DNA of 64,000 nucleotides, from NCBI RefSeq assembly GCF_018325905.1, contig NZ_AP021901.1, positions 2,046,001-2,110,000 on the forward strand, in the 5' to 3' direction. The notes below the pieces were generated by a model that worked only from the letters and a program-made list of their open reading frames with translations, did no database searches and had not been told where the DNA came from. The stretch is from Pseudomonas sp. St316. GTDB lineage: Bacteria > Pseudomonadota > Gammaproteobacteria > Pseudomonadales > Pseudomonadaceae. The position numbers and the translations under genes were made by a program. The stretch's first letter is position 1; every line of letters starts with the position of its first letter. Of the stretch, positions 55,085 through 64,000 are shown one piece after another.

Positions 55085-56065
55085 ATGCAGGCGCAATTGA
55101 TCGCGCTCGATTGGGGGACCACCTCATTACGGGCTTACAAACTCGCAGCCGGTGGCGAGGTGCTCGAGCAGCGTTCGCTGTCATCGGGAATCATGCAGTT
55201 GCCCTCCGGGCCGCGAACCGTGGCCGGCCAGGTGTGCATCGACGGGTTTGAATTGGCCTTCGACGAGGCCTGTGGCGACTGGCTCGATGCACAGCCTGGC
55301 TTGCCGGTCATTGCCTGCGGCATGGTCGGCAGCGCCCAGGGCTGGCGTGAAGCGCCGTACTGCGCCACACCTGCCAACGTCGCCAATCTCGGACATTCCC
55401 TACAAATCGTTCGCAGCCTTCGCGGTGTCGATGTGCACATCGTGCCGGGCGTGATCCAGCGTTCACGCTTGCCCAATGTCATGCGCGGCGAAGAAACCCA
55501 GGTGCTCGGCGCGTTGCACAGCCTGCCGGACGAAGCAGTGCTGATCGGCTTGCCCGGCAGTCATTCGAAATGGGTGGAAGTGGCCGATGGCTGCATCGTG
55601 CATTTCGACACCTTCATGACTGGCGAGATCTTCGCCGTGCTCAGTGACCACAGCATTCTCGGCCGCACCCAGCAACGGAGTACGACCTTCGATGGCGTGG
55701 CCTTTGATCGCGGTGTACAGGTGGCGTTGTCGGTGGACGGCCAGATCGGGCCGTTGTCCACGGTGTTCAGCGCTCGCAGCCTGGGCTTGACCGGCGAATT
55801 GGGGGCGAGCGCCCAGGCGGATTACCTTTCGGGCCTGTTGATCGGCCATGAACTGACAGCGCTGGCCGAAGTACAGCGCCGGCGACGCGACAGCCTCCAC
55901 CTGCCGACGGTGGTGCTGATCGGCAACTCCCAACTCTGTGGCCGTTATCAACGGGCCCTCGACGCCTGCGGCTTCGCCCGGGTGGTCCTGGCCGAACAGG
56001 CCACCGAACGCGGTTTGTGGCAACTGGCCGTGGCGGCCGGGTTGCTCGATTCCACCGCCCCCTGA
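55085..56065 (+). CDS. dgoK: 2-dehydro-3-deoxygalactonokinase
   Basis: A 326-residue kinase that phosphorylates 2-keto-3-deoxy-galactonate. The start LIALDWGTTSLRAYKL and CGMVGSAQGWREAPY, LIGLPGSHSKWV and FMTGEIFAVLSDHSILG are typical of DgoK. AGGTGAAG precedes the ATG at 55085; a GTG three codons earlier is possible. It opens the dgoK-dgoA-dgoD operon, 40 bases after the predicted -10 element. Confidence 0.93.
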   Translation: MQAQLIALDWGTTSLRAYKLAAGGEVLEQRSLSSGIMQLPSGPRTVAGQVCIDGFELAFDEACGDWLDAQPGLPVIACGMVGSAQGWREAPYCATPANVANLGHSLQIVRSLRGVDVHIVPGVIQRSRLPNVMRGEETQVLGALHSLPDEAVLIGLPGSHSKWVEVADGCIVHFDTFMTGEIFAVLSDHSILGRTQQRSTTFDGVAFDRGVQVALSVDGQIGPLSTVFSARSLGLTGELGASAQADYLSGLLIGHELTALAEVQRRRRDSLHLPTVVLIGNSQLCGRYQRALDACGFARVVLAEQATERGLWQLAVAAGLLDSTAP

Positions 56066-56084
56066 ACCTGACTGGAGGTCTGAC

Positions 56085-56705
56085 ATGCTCACACAAGCAC
56101 TGGCGCACAACGGGCTGATCGCGATCCTGCGTGGTCTGCGTCCCGAAGAGGCGGCGGCCATCGGCGAAGTCCTGTACAGCGCTGGATTTCGCGTCATCGA
56201 AGTACCGCTCAATTCCCCCGAGCCTTACGAAAGTATCCGCATTCTGCGCAGCAGCTTGCCCGCCGATTGCCTGATCGGTGCCGGTACCGTGCTCACGCCG
56301 GAACAGGTGGAACAAGTGAAAGCCGCTGGCGGCCAAGTGATCGTCATGCCCCACAGCGATCCGAAGGTGTTGCGGGCAGCGAAAGCGGCAGGGCTGTACT
56401 TGTCCCCCGGCGTCGCCACGCCCACCGAAGCCTTTGCCGCGCTGGCCGAAGGCGCCCACGTGCTGAAGATGTTCCCCGCCGAGCAAATGGGCCCGGCGGT
56501 GGTCAAGGCCTGGCTTGCGGTACTGCCGGCCGGGACCGTGCTGGTGCCGGTGGGCGGGATTACGCCGGACAACATGGCGGTGTTCGTCGAAGCCGGTGTC
56601 AAGGGTTTCGGCCTCGGTTCCGGGCTGTTCAAGCCGGGCCTGACAGCGGATGACGTAGCGGTGCGCGCCAAGGCCTACGTGGCCGCATGGAACGCCTTGA
56701 ACTGA
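56085..56705 (+). CDS. dgoA: 2-dehydro-3-deoxy-6-phosphogalactonate aldolase
   Basis: A 206-residue class I aldolase that cleaves KDPGal to pyruvate and glyceraldehyde-3-phosphate. The active-site Glu lies in [10 protein letters not shown] and the Schiff-base Lys in [12 protein letters not shown]. The length matches E. coli DgoA (205). CTGGAGGTCTGAC precedes the ATG at 56085; longer frames overlap dgoK. Confidence 0.94.
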   Translation: MLTQALAHNGLIAILRGLRPEEAAAIGEVLYSAGFRVIEVPLNSPEPYESIRILRSSLPADCLIGAGTVLTPEQVEQVKAAGGQVIVMPHSDPKVLRAAKAAGLYLSPGVATPTEAFAALAEGAHVLKMFPAEQMGPAVVKAWLAVLPAGTVLVPVGGITPDNMAVFVEAGVKGFGLGSGLFKPGLTADDVAVRAKAYVAAWNALN

Positions 56706-56754
56706 AGACTTTTCCAGCGCCCCGTGCGCTGCATCTGATAAGAGAGACAACAAG

Positions 56755-57903
56755 ATGAAAATCACCAAGCTGACCACGTTTATCGTTCCGCCGCGCTGGT
56801 GCTTCCTCAAGGTCGAAACCGACGAGGGCGTCACTGGCTGGGGCGAGCCCGTGGTCGAAGGCCGTGCCCACACGGTGGCGGCGGCGGTTGAGGAATTGTC
56901 CGACTACCTGATCGGCAAAGACCCACGCAACATCGAAGACATCTGGACCGTGCTGTATCGCGGTGGCTTCTACCGCGGCGGTGCCATTCACATGAGTGCC
57001 CTCGCGGGTATCGACCAGGCGCTGTGGGACATCAAGGGCAAGGCCCTGGGTGTGTCGGTCAGCGATTTGCTGGGTGGGCAGGTGCGCGACAAGATTCGCG
57101 TGTATTCGTGGATCGGCGGTGACCGACCGGCCGACACCGCACGCGCGGCGAAAGAAGCCGTGGCGCGGGGCTTCACCGCCGTGAAGATGAACGGCACCGA
57201 GGAGCTGCAGTTTCTCGACACCTTTGAAAAAGTCGACCTGGCCCTGGCCAACGTTGCGGCGGTACGCGATGCGGTAGGGCCGAACGTCGGCATTGGCGTG
57301 GACTTCCACGGCCGGGTGCACAAGCCAATGGCCAAGGTGTTGATGAAGGAACTCGATCCCTACAAGCTGATGTTCATTGAAGAGCCGGTGCTCAGCGAAA
57401 ACTACGAAGCCCTCAAGGAATTGGCACCGCTGACCAGCACCCCGATTGCCCTGGGTGAGCGGTTGTTCTCGCGCTGGGACTTCAAGCGTGTACTCAGCGA
57501 AGGCTACGTGGACATCATCCAGCCTGATGCGTCCCACGCCGGTGGCATCACCGAAACCCGCAAGATCGCCAACATGGCCGAGGCCTACGACGTGGCGCTG
57601 GCGCTGCACTGTCCGCTGGGCCCGATTGCCCTGGCGGCGTGCCTGCAACTGGATGCGGTCTGCTACAACGCCTTCATCCAGGAACAGAGCCTGGGCATCC
57701 ACTACAACGAGAGCAACGACCTGCTGGATTACATCAAGGATCCGCAGGTGTTCGACTACGACAAAGGCTTCGTGAAGATCCCCAACGGCCCGGGCCTGGG
57801 CATCGAGATCAATGAGGAATACGTCATCGAGCGCGCGGCCATCGGCCACCGCTGGCGCAACCCGATCTGGCGCCATGCCGATGGCAGTTTTGCCGAGTGG
57901 TGA
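56755..57903 (+). CDS. dgoD: D-galactonate dehydratase
   Basis: A 382-residue enolase-superfamily enzyme that dehydrates D-galactonate to 2-keto-3-deoxy-galactonate. [20 protein letters not shown] and [14 protein letters not shown] at the start, the [17 protein letters not shown] segment (metal-binding Asp and catalytic His), and [10 protein letters not shown] are diagnostic for DgoD. The length equals E. coli DgoD (382). GAGAGACAACAAG precedes the ATG. A REP pair separates it from the permease gene. Confidence 0.95.
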   Translation: MKITKLTTFIVPPRWCFLKVETDEGVTGWGEPVVEGRAHTVAAAVEELSDYLIGKDPRNIEDIWTVLYRGGFYRGGAIHMSALAGIDQALWDIKGKALGVSVSDLLGGQVRDKIRVYSWIGGDRPADTARAAKEAVARGFTAVKMNGTEELQFLDTFEKVDLALANVAAVRDAVGPNVGIGVDFHGRVHKPMAKVLMKELDPYKLMFIEEPVLSENYEALKELAPLTSTPIALGERLFSRWDFKRVLSEGYVDIIQPDASHAGGITETRKIANMAEAYDVALALHCPLGPIALAACLQLDAVCYNAFIQEQSLGIHYNESNDLLDYIKDPQVFDYDKGFVKIPNGPGLGIEINEEYVIERAAIGHRWRNPIWRHADGSFAEW

Positions 57904-57940
57904 GTCACTCCTAGTCACTGCGTAGGAGCAAAGGCGTCTT

Positions 57941-58027
57941 GTGGGAGCAAGGCTTGCCCGCGATGAACGATGACGCGGTCCGACTGTAATACGCATCGCC
58001 TGCATCGCGGGCAAGCCTTGCTCCCAC
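57941..58027. repeat. Inverted REP pair, GCAAGGC variant
   Basis: GTGGGAGCAAGGCTTGCCCG then CGAT at 57941-57964, and the inverted copy at 58004-58027. It lies within the dgo operon between dgoD and the permease gene, where it may lower the amount of downstream mRNA. Confidence 0.92.
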
Positions 58028-58081
58028 AGGGTCTTGCTCAATCCTTGCCGTATTCGACAAATATAAAAAGAGGCACCTCAC

Positions 58082-59392
58082 ATGCAAGCGCACACCCTGA
58101 GCGCGCAGGCGTCGTTGGTGACGCCCAGCCGCAAGCGTTTTTTCATCATGGTCCTGCTGTTCATCACCGTGGTGATCAATTACCTGGACCGCAGCAACCT
58201 CTCGATCGCCGCCCCCGCATTGACCAGCGACCTGGGTATCGATCCGATCCACGTCGGGCTGATTTTCTCGGCGTTCGGCTGGACCTACGCGGCCATGCAG
58301 ATCCCCGGTGGCTGGCTGGTGGACCGGGTGCCGCCGCGCATTCTGTATAGCGTGGCATTGCTGTTGTGGTCGGTGGCCACGGTAATGCTGGGTTTTGCCG
58401 CCAGTTTCATTGCGCTGTTCGTGTTGCGCATGGCGGTCGGTGCCCTGGAAGCGCCGGCTTATCCGATCAACAGCCGCGTGGTCACCACCTGGTTTCCCGA
58501 GCGCGAGCGGGCCACGGCCATCGGTTTCTACACCTCCGGGCAGTTTGTCGGGCTGGCTTTCCTGACCCCGGTATTGGCCTGGCTGCAACACGCCTTCGGT
58601 TGGCACATGGTGTTTGTCGCCACCGGCGCGGTGGGCATTCTCTGGGCGGCGATCTGGTACGCGGTGTATCGCGAGCCACGGGATTTCAAAGGCGCCAACG
58701 CCGCCGAAATCGAACTGATTCGTGAAGGCGGCGGGTTGGTGGATATCCAGGCCGATACCGCCAAGGTCAAGGCCAAATTCAGCTGGACCGACCTGGGGAT
58801 TGTCCTGACCCAACGCAAGTTGTGGGGCATTTACCTGGGGCAGTTCTGCCTCAACTCCACGCTGTGGTTTTTCCTGACGTGGTTCCCGACCTACCTGGTG
58901 AAATATCGTGGCATGGACTTCATCAAGTCCGGCCTGCTGGCGTCGCTGCCGTTCCTCGCGGCGTTTGTGGGTGTGCTGTGCTCCGGATTCTTCTCCGACT
59001 GGCTGATTCGCCGCGGCGCCACCGTGGGGTTTGCGCGCAAGCTACCGATCATTGGCGGGTTGCTGATCTCTACCTCGATCATCGGCGCCAACTTCGTCGA
59101 GTCGACGCCGCTGGTGATCGCCTTCCTGGCCCTGGCGTTCTTCGGCAATGGCCTGGCGTCGATCACCTGGTCGCTGGTCTCCACGCTGGCGCCGGCGCGA
59201 CTGCTCGGGTTGACCGGTGGCGTGTTCAACTTCATCGGTAACCTGGCGGCCATCGCCACGCCAATTGTCATTGGCTTCCTCGCCAGCGGCGATTCGTTTG
59301 CCCCGGCCATTACCTATATCTCGGTCCTGGCACTGGCTGGCGCGCTGTCCTACATCCTGCTGGTCGGGAAGGTCGAGCGCATCGAGTTGTAG
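58082..59392 (+). CDS. MFS permease of the anion:cation symporter family, galactonate-type
   Basis: A 436-residue transporter with 12 hydrophobic segments. VVINYLDRSNLSIAAPAL, IPGGWLVDRVPPRIL and RMAVGALEAPAYPINSRVV are typical of the DgoT/GudP/GarP group that carries sugar acids with protons. From its neighbours D-galactonate is the likely substrate. It lies 178 bases after dgoD with a REP pair between. No operator palindrome lies before it, so it may be read from the dgoK promoter. Confidence 0.85.
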   Translation: MQAHTLSAQASLVTPSRKRFFIMVLLFITVVINYLDRSNLSIAAPALTSDLGIDPIHVGLIFSAFGWTYAAMQIPGGWLVDRVPPRILYSVALLLWSVATVMLGFAASFIALFVLRMAVGALEAPAYPINSRVVTTWFPERERATAIGFYTSGQFVGLAFLTPVLAWLQHAFGWHMVFVATGAVGILWAAIWYAVYREPRDFKGANAAEIELIREGGGLVDIQADTAKVKAKFSWTDLGIVLTQRKLWGIYLGQFCLNSTLWFFLTWFPTYLVKYRGMDFIKSGLLASLPFLAAFVGVLCSGFFSDWLIRRGATVGFARKLPIIGGLLISTSIIGANFVESTPLVIAFLALAFFGNGLASITWSLVSTLAPARLLGLTGGVFNFIGNLAAIATPIVIGFLASGDSFAPAITYISVLALAGALSYILLVGKVERIEL

Positions 59393-59451
59393 TCCGACGG
59401 GGCGGGCGACCATAATGCCGCCCGTTCCCCGCTCACTGTTGAAGGCCGGCT

Positions 59452-60254
59452 ATGCAGCAAGACGATCCAAAAATCACCAAGGACGCCGCGCCTACAGGCA
59501 CGCAGACATTGCTGCGTGGCCTGGGCGTGGTCCAGGCGGTCGCCAGCGGCGCCCGTGACTTGAAGGAAATCGCCCGGCTGATCGGCACCACCCGCAGCAC
59601 CACCCATCGCCTGGCCAGTTGCCTGGTGGATGAGCGTTACCTGCGCGTGGTGCCGCAAGTGGGTTACCTGCTGGGGCCGAAATTGATCGAGCTGGGCTTT
59701 CAGGCCCGGGAAGAGTTGCCACTGGTGAGCCTGGCGGGGCCGTATCTGGACGAGCTGTCGGCGCTCACTGGGGACACTGTTCACCTGGCGATTCGCGAGG
59801 GTGACGAAGTGTTGTACCTGCTGAAGAATCCGGGACGCAACGGGCCGGAAATGCGCTCGCGCGTAGGCCATCGCATGCCGTTGGCGCGCACCGGCATCGG
59901 CAAGGCACTGATGCTCGATGACTCGCAGGAACAATGGAAGCGGCTGTATGAAATCAGCCTGCCAGCCGGTGGGAAGAATCAATTCTGGCCCCAGCATCAG
60001 GAACAATCCTGGGAACAATTCCAGCAACGGATGGTGGAGTATGTGGCGGGGGCTATGCCTTCGACCTGGAAGACAACGAACCGTCGATTCGCTGTGTGGC
60101 GGCGCCGATTCGCGACGCTGGCAAGCGCATTGTCGCCGGTATCAGCATCGCCAGCACCGTGCCGTACATGCCGCTGGAAAAGATGGCCGAGCTGATTCCC
60201 CTGGTCAAAGGGGTCACAGCCCGGTTGTCGGCGGAGCTGGGCGCCAAGGTTTGA
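59452..60254 (+). pseudogene. IclR-family regulator with frameshift
   Basis: The first 200 codons encode a normal IclR protein: winged helix (GARDLKEIARLIGTTRSTTHRLASC) and the effector domain up to QQRMVEYVAG. At 60048-60052 there are five G where six are needed. With the extra G the frame reads GYAFDLEDNEPSIRCVAAPI and goes on to a stop at 60252-60254, the usual IclR end. As given, the frame runs on to 60195 with an unrelated tail, and the effector pocket is lost. It is either a true loss mutation, a phase-variable tract or a sequence error. Confidence 0.85.
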
Positions 60255-60260
60255 CGAGCG

Positions 60261-61313
60261 TCAGGCCTTGAGTGTCGCCATGTCGATGACAAAGCGGTAT
60301 TTCACATCCCCGGCGATCATGCGGCTGTAGGCCTCGTTGATCTGGCGGATGTCGAGCATTTCAATGTCGCAGCTGATGTTGTGTTCGGCGCAGAACTCCA
60401 GCACTTCCTGGGTTTCGGCAATGCCGCCGATCAACGAACCGGCCAGGACGCGACGGCCCATGATCAGGTTTGCCGCATGGACCGGCGGATCGATTGGCTC
60501 GACCAGGCCTACCAGGATATGCACGCCGTCGAAGCGCAGGGTGGAGAGATAGGGGTTGAGGTCGTGTTGCACCGGAATGGTGTCCAGCAGGAAGTGGAAT
60601 CGTCCGGCTGCGGCGGCCATCTGTTCGGCGTCGGTGGATACGATCACATGGTCCGCACCCTGGCGACGGGCTTCTTCGGCCTTGCTGGCCGAGCGGGTGA
60701 ACAACGTCACTTCGGCGCCCATGGCCTTGGCGAACTTGATGCCCATGTGGCCCAGGCCTCCCATGCCCAGCACGCCAACCTTGTCGCCAGCCTTCACGCC
60801 ATAGTGCTTGAGGGGCGAGTAGGTGGTGATGCCAGCGCAGAGAAGCGGCGCGGCGCCGGCCGGGTCGAGTGCTGCCGGAATACGCAGCACAAAGTGCTCG
60901 CTGACCACGATGCTGTTGGAGTAACCACCCATGGTGTGGCCGCCGCTGATAGGGTCCGGGCTGGCGTAGGTCTGGGTCATGCCCTGGTAGCAGTATTGCT
61001 CCAGGTCGGCACGGCACGCTTCGCACTCGCGGCAGGAATCGACCATGCAGCCCACGCCGACCAGGTCGCCGACCTTGTAGCGGGTCACATTCGCACCGAC
61101 GGCGGTGACTTTGCCGACAATCTCATGGCCGGGCATCAGCGGGTAAACGGCGATGCCCCACTCATTGCGGGCCTGGTGGATGTCGGAATGACAGACGCCG
61201 CAGTAGAGAATCTCGATTGCCACGTCGTCGGCTCGCGGGCTGCGACGCTCGAACTTCATGGGGGCGAGGGGAGTGGTGGCCGACTGGGCGGCATATCCGA
61301 TGGCTGTGTACAT
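60261..61313 (-). CDS. Zinc-dependent NAD(P) alcohol dehydrogenase, YahK/CAD-like
   Basis: A 350-residue medium-chain dehydrogenase. Catalytic zinc ligands are in YCGVCHSDIH and MPGHEIVG, and the structural-zinc cysteines in DSCRECEACRADLEQYC. The cofactor motif is GMGGLGHMGIK, and Ser/Arg residues after it (TRSASK) favour NADPH. It resembles aldehyde reductases such as YahK. The ATG at 61313 has GAGG upstream. It is divergent from the AraC gene, which may control it, and convergent with the IclR gene six bases away. Confidence 0.9.
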   Translation of the reverse strand: MYTAIGYAAQSATTPLAPMKFERRSPRADDVAIEILYCGVCHSDIHQARNEWGIAVYPLMPGHEIVGKVTAVGANVTRYKVGDLVGVGCMVDSCRECEACRADLEQYCYQGMTQTYASPDPISGGHTMGGYSNSIVVSEHFVLRIPAALDPAGAAPLLCAGITTYSPLKHYGVKAGDKVGVLGMGGLGHMGIKFAKAMGAEVTLFTRSASKAEEARRQGADHVIVSTDAEQMAAAAGRFHFLLDTIPVQHDLNPYLSTLRFDGVHILVGLVEPIDPPVHAANLIMGRRVLAGSLIGGIAETQEVLEFCAEHNISCDIEMLDIRQINEAYSRMIAGDVKYRFVIDMATLKA

Positions 61314-61477
61314 GATGGACCTCGCTAAGCAATGAACGGTGAGGGTTTCATTCTGGGAGTCCTGGCAGCTGACGGCGATGGCGATTCCTCCGCCTGTCAT
61401 GCCTAATCCTCCGGTCTTGGCCAGGATTTGATCCTATGTGACGCCAGACCTGCGATGATGGTTTCATCCCTTTTTTC

Positions 61478-62383
61478 GTGAAGTTTTCGCCCATGTTGTT
61501 GACCCGCCATCTCGATGCCAACGCTACGCTGGTTTCATTGATAGAACCCTTGGCGACCCGCGACGGTTTCGTCCCGACGCCATTGCCCGGGGTACATGCG
61601 CTTCGGGCCAGCCAGGACATCGGGCGTGGCCCGCAGCTCTACGAGCCTAGCCTTGTGATCATTGCCCAGGGCAGCAAGCTGGCGTACCTGGGACCTCGCA
61701 CGCTGGAATATGGCGCCGGGCATTATCTGATCCAGGCATTGCCGGTGCCGTTCGAATGCGAAACCTACGCCATGCCCAATGCTCCACTGCTTGGCGTTTC
61801 CGTCGCGATCGATCGGGCGATGCTGGGGGAGTTGGTACTGGCCATGGGACTTGTGCCGGGGCGGAACCTGGCGCCGCAGACGCCGGAATCGATGACCTGC
61901 GCCGTACTCGATGACGCCATGCGTGGGTGTGTCGAGCGCTTGTTGCACTGCTTGCACGATCCACTGGAATGCCAGGTCATGGGCCAGGCGCGGTTGCGGG
62001 AGTTGTTGTTCGTTGCGCTGCGTGGGCCGCAGGCGGATGTGTTGCGGGCGCTGGTAGAACAGCAAGGGCAGTTTGCCCGGATCGCGGCCTCCCTGAGCCA
62101 TCTGCACGCGCACTTCACCGAGCCGCTGAACGTCGAGACCTTGGCCAGTTGCGCAAACATGAGCGCTTCGACCTTCCACGAGCATTTCAAACGCAGCACC
62201 TTGCTGTCGCCCGTGCAGTACCTCAAGCGCTTGCGCTTGCTCAAGGCCCAGCGACTGCTGCTCACCGAGGGCATGGGCGTGGCCCAGGTCGCGCACCAGG
62301 TGGGGTATCAGAGCTCGTCGCAGTTCAGTCGGGAGTACAAGCGCTACTTCGAGCGCAACCCCGGGGAAGAGCGCGCCGCTTGA
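61478..62383 (+). CDS. AraC-family transcriptional regulator
   Basis: A 301-residue regulator with an AraC N-terminal cupin-type domain (about 30-170) and a C-terminal double helix-turn-helix (LASCANMSASTFHEHFKRST and VAQVAHQVGYQSSSQFSREY). Its place divergent to the alcohol dehydrogenase gene is a common pair in Pseudomonas, in which it activates the dehydrogenase in response to aldehydes or related compounds; this is inference. Start uncertain: GTG at 61478 or ATG at 61493. Confidence 0.85.
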   Translation: MKFSPMLLTRHLDANATLVSLIEPLATRDGFVPTPLPGVHALRASQDIGRGPQLYEPSLVIIAQGSKLAYLGPRTLEYGAGHYLIQALPVPFECETYAMPNAPLLGVSVAIDRAMLGELVLAMGLVPGRNLAPQTPESMTCAVLDDAMRGCVERLLHCLHDPLECQVMGQARLRELLFVALRGPQADVLRALVEQQGQFARIAASLSHLHAHFTEPLNVETLASCANMSASTFHEHFKRSTLLSPVQYLKRLRLLKAQRLLLTEGMGVAQVAHQVGYQSSSQFSREYKRYFERNPGEERAA

Positions 62384-62400
62384 TCCACTGATGTCACCCT

Positions 62401-62488
62401 GTGGGAGCGAGCTTGCTCGCGATAGCGGTGTGTCAGTCGACATCTGTGTTGAATGAACAATCGCTATCGCGAGCAAGCTCGCTCCCAC
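62401..62488. repeat. Inverted REP pair
   Basis: GTGGGAGCGAGCTTGCTCGC then GAT at 62401-62423 and an inverted copy at 62466-62488, between two convergent genes. Confidence 0.92.
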
Positions 62489-62522
62489 ATCGGGCTGCGG
62501 TGCTTCTTCGATGGCAGGCAAC

Positions 62523-62546
62523 AAAAAGGCCCCCATTGCGGGAGCC
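62523..62546 (-). terminator. Terminator of the ETF-QO gene
   Basis: On the minus strand GGCTCCCGCAATGGGGGCCTTTTT forms a stem (GGC/GCC and CCC/GGG with one bulge) followed by five T, 20 bases after the stop codon of the ETF-QO gene. Confidence 0.8.
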
Positions 62547-62566
62547 TCGATGTTCAGCGAAACGGC

Positions 62567-64000
62567 TTACATGTTCGGGTAAGTCGGACCGCCAGCGCCT
62601 TCCGGCGATACCCAGGTGATGTTCTGCGAAGGGTCCTTGATGTCACAGGTCTTGCAGTGTACGCAGTTCTGGGCGTTGATCTGGAAGCGCTTCTCGCCAT
62701 CTTCCTTGGTCACCACTTCGTACACGCCGGCCGGGCAGTAGCGTTGGGCCGGTTCGTCGTACAGCGGCAGGTTCTTGCTGATCGGGATGCTCGGGTCGGT
62801 CAGCTTCAGGTGGCAAGGCTGTTCTTCTTCATGGTTGGTACCGGAGATGAACACCGAGCTGAGTTTGTCGAAGCTGATCTTGCCGTCCGGTTTCGGGTAG
62901 TCGATCTTCTTGCAATCGGCCGCGAGCTTGAGGCAGGCGTAGTCGGGTTTGGTATCGTGCAGGGTGAACGGCATTTTGCCGCCGAGGATGTTCTGGTCGA
63001 ACCAGTTGAAGCCGCCACCAATGATCGCGCCGTATTTGTGGATCGCCGGGCCGAAGTTGCGACTGGCGAACAGTTCTTCATATAGCCAGCTGTTCTTGAA
63101 GCTGTCGACGTAGGCGGTCAGTTCATCACCGCCTTCGGATTCGGCGAACAGGCGATCGGCTACGGCGTCGGCGGCAAGCATGCCGGACTTCATGGCGGTG
63201 TGGCTGCCCTTGATCTTGGCGAAGTTCAGGGTACCGAGGTCGCAACCGATCAGCGCGCCGCCCTTGAAGACCATTTTCGGCAGCGAATTCAGGCCACCCT
63301 TGCAGATGGCACGAGCACCGTAGCTGACGCGCTTGCCGCCTTCCAGGTACTGCTTGAGCACCGGGTGATGCTTGAGACGCTGGAACTCGTCGAATGGCGA
63401 CAGGAAGGTGTTGCTGTAGGACAAGTCGACGATCAGGCCGACCACCACCTGATTATTTTCCAGGTGATAGAGGAAGGAGCCGCCGGTGTTCTCGGTGCCC
63501 ATGATGTCCAGCGGCCAGCCGGCGGTATGCACCACCAGGCCCGGTTGATGCTTGGCTGGGTCGATTTCCCAGATTTCCTTGAGGCCGATGCCGTAGTGCT
63601 GGGCGTCGGCATCGCTGTCCAGGTTGAAGCGCTTGATCAATTGCTTGCCGATGTGGCCACGGCAGCCTTCGGCGAACAGTGTGTATTTGCCGCGCAATTC
63701 CATGCCGGGGGTGTAGAGGCCTTCTTTCGGATGACCTTCACGGTCGACGCCCAAATCGCCAGTGATGATCCCGCGCACCACGCCGTTCTCGTCGAACAGC
63801 GCTTCCTGGGCGGCGAAGCCTGGGTAGATTTCCACGCCCAGGTTCTCGGCCTGCTGGGCCAGCCAGCGGCACAGGTTGCCCAGGGAAATAATATAGTTGC
63901 CTTCGTTGTGCATGGTCTTGGGCACGAAGAAGTCAGGGATTTTGCTCGCGGCCTCGGCGTTTCTCAGGACATAAATGTCATCGCGCACCACGGGCGTGTT
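62567..64000 (-). CDS. Electron transfer flavoprotein-ubiquinone oxidoreductase (5' end cut by window)
   Basis: The last about 475 residues of ETF-QO, which passes electrons from ETF to ubiquinone at the inner membrane. The C-terminal [4Fe-4S] ferredoxin domain has CPAGVYEV and NCVHCKTCDIKDPSQNITW, and the FAD/quinone part shows FAEGCRGHIGKQL and KIKGSHTAMKSGMLAAD. The N-terminal FAD-binding GAGPAG part lies beyond 64000. It works downstream of acyl-CoA dehydrogenases, including FadE at 4170-6617. Confidence 0.95.
   Translation of the reverse strand, partial: NTPVVRDDIYVLRNAEAASKIPDFFVPKTMHNEGNYIISLGNLCRWLAQQAENLGVEIYPGFAAQEALFDENGVVRGIITGDLGVDREGHPKEGLYTPGMELRGKYTLFAEGCRGHIGKQLIKRFNLDSDADAQHYGIGLKEIWEIDPAKHQPGLVVHTAGWPLDIMGTENTGGSFLYHLENNQVVVGLIVDLSYSNTFLSPFDEFQRLKHHPVLKQYLEGGKRVSYGARAICKGGLNSLPKMVFKGGALIGCDLGTLNFAKIKGSHTAMKSGMLAADAVADRLFAESEGGDELTAYVDSFKNSWLYEELFASRNFGPAIHKYGAIIGGGFNWFDQNILGGKMPFTLHDTKPDYACLKLAADCKKIDYPKPDGKISFDKLSSVFISGTNHEEEQPCHLKLTDPSIPISKNLPLYDEPAQRYCPAGVYEVVTKEDGEKRFQINAQNCVHCKTCDIKDPSQNITWVSPEGAGGPTYPNM

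Overview
The window is GC-rich chromosomal DNA of a Pseudomonas, most likely of the P. fluorescens group. The gene order from comEC through exbB/exbD, lpxK, kdsB, murB, rne, rluC, sppA, maf, rpmF, plsX, fabD, fabG, acpP, fabF, pabC, mltG, tmk, holB, pilZ and tatD to a TetR gene is, as I recall it, the conserved Pseudomonas block PA2984 to PA2957 of P. aeruginosa. Intergenic gaps are filled with inverted pairs of the Pseudomonas REP element (core GTGGGAGCGAGCTTGCTCGCGAT). No rRNA, tRNA, CRISPR array, IS element or prophage was seen.

Layout. 1-10.9 kb: a secretin gene for Flp/Tad-type pili at the left edge, an AlaX-type editing protein, a LysR regulator, a PA2817-like protein, the membrane acyl-CoA dehydrogenase FadE, a transglutaminase-like protein, a glutathione transferase, a two-gene ABC exporter and a DUF2062 protein. 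11-18 kb: comEC followed by a tightly overlapping envelope operon (exbB/exbD-like, lpxK, Trm112-like, kdsB, phosphatase, murB). 18-22.5 kb: a molybdenum hydroxylase operon of the IorA/IorB type with its XdhC and MobA-like maturation genes, followed by a 173-bp tandem array of seven REP-pair units. 23.8-41.3 kb: rne with a long leader, then rluC and the fatty-acid and precursor cluster. 41.7-44.9 kb: a TetR regulator, a MoaA-like radical SAM protein, a DUF4823 lipoprotein and a DUF1285 protein.

45-60.3 kb holds a sugar-acid region that encodes a complete candidate De Ley-Doudoroff route for D-galactose. Uptake is by AraFGH, oxidation by an SDR dehydrogenase, lactone opening by an SMP-30 lactonase, dehydration by DgoD, phosphorylation by DgoK and cleavage by DgoA, with an MFS permease for the acid. 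The genes form two blocks separated by a second REP array (133-bp period) and five unrelated genes. Two different operator-like motifs tie the blocks together. An ATCATATGAT palindrome lies at the GntR gene and at araF. A TCCCA-N5-TGGGA palindrome lies a fixed 14 bp upstream of a TTGAGA-18-TATAGT promoter, both before the SDR gene and before dgoK. The IclR regulator at the end of the dgo operon has a one-base deletion that destroys its C-terminus.

60.3-64 kb: a zinc alcohol dehydrogenase divergent from an AraC regulator, and the 3' part of the ETF-ubiquinone oxidoreductase gene cut by the right edge.

I found no defence system or wholly new gene system. The observations most worth checking are the shared promoter/operator pairs of the galactose region, the frameshifted IclR gene, the leader ORF before the SDR gene, the two tandem REP arrays, the apparently leaderless yceD mRNA and the roughly 635-nt leader of rne. 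All functional calls rest on reading the sequence and on memory of protein families; no searches were run.
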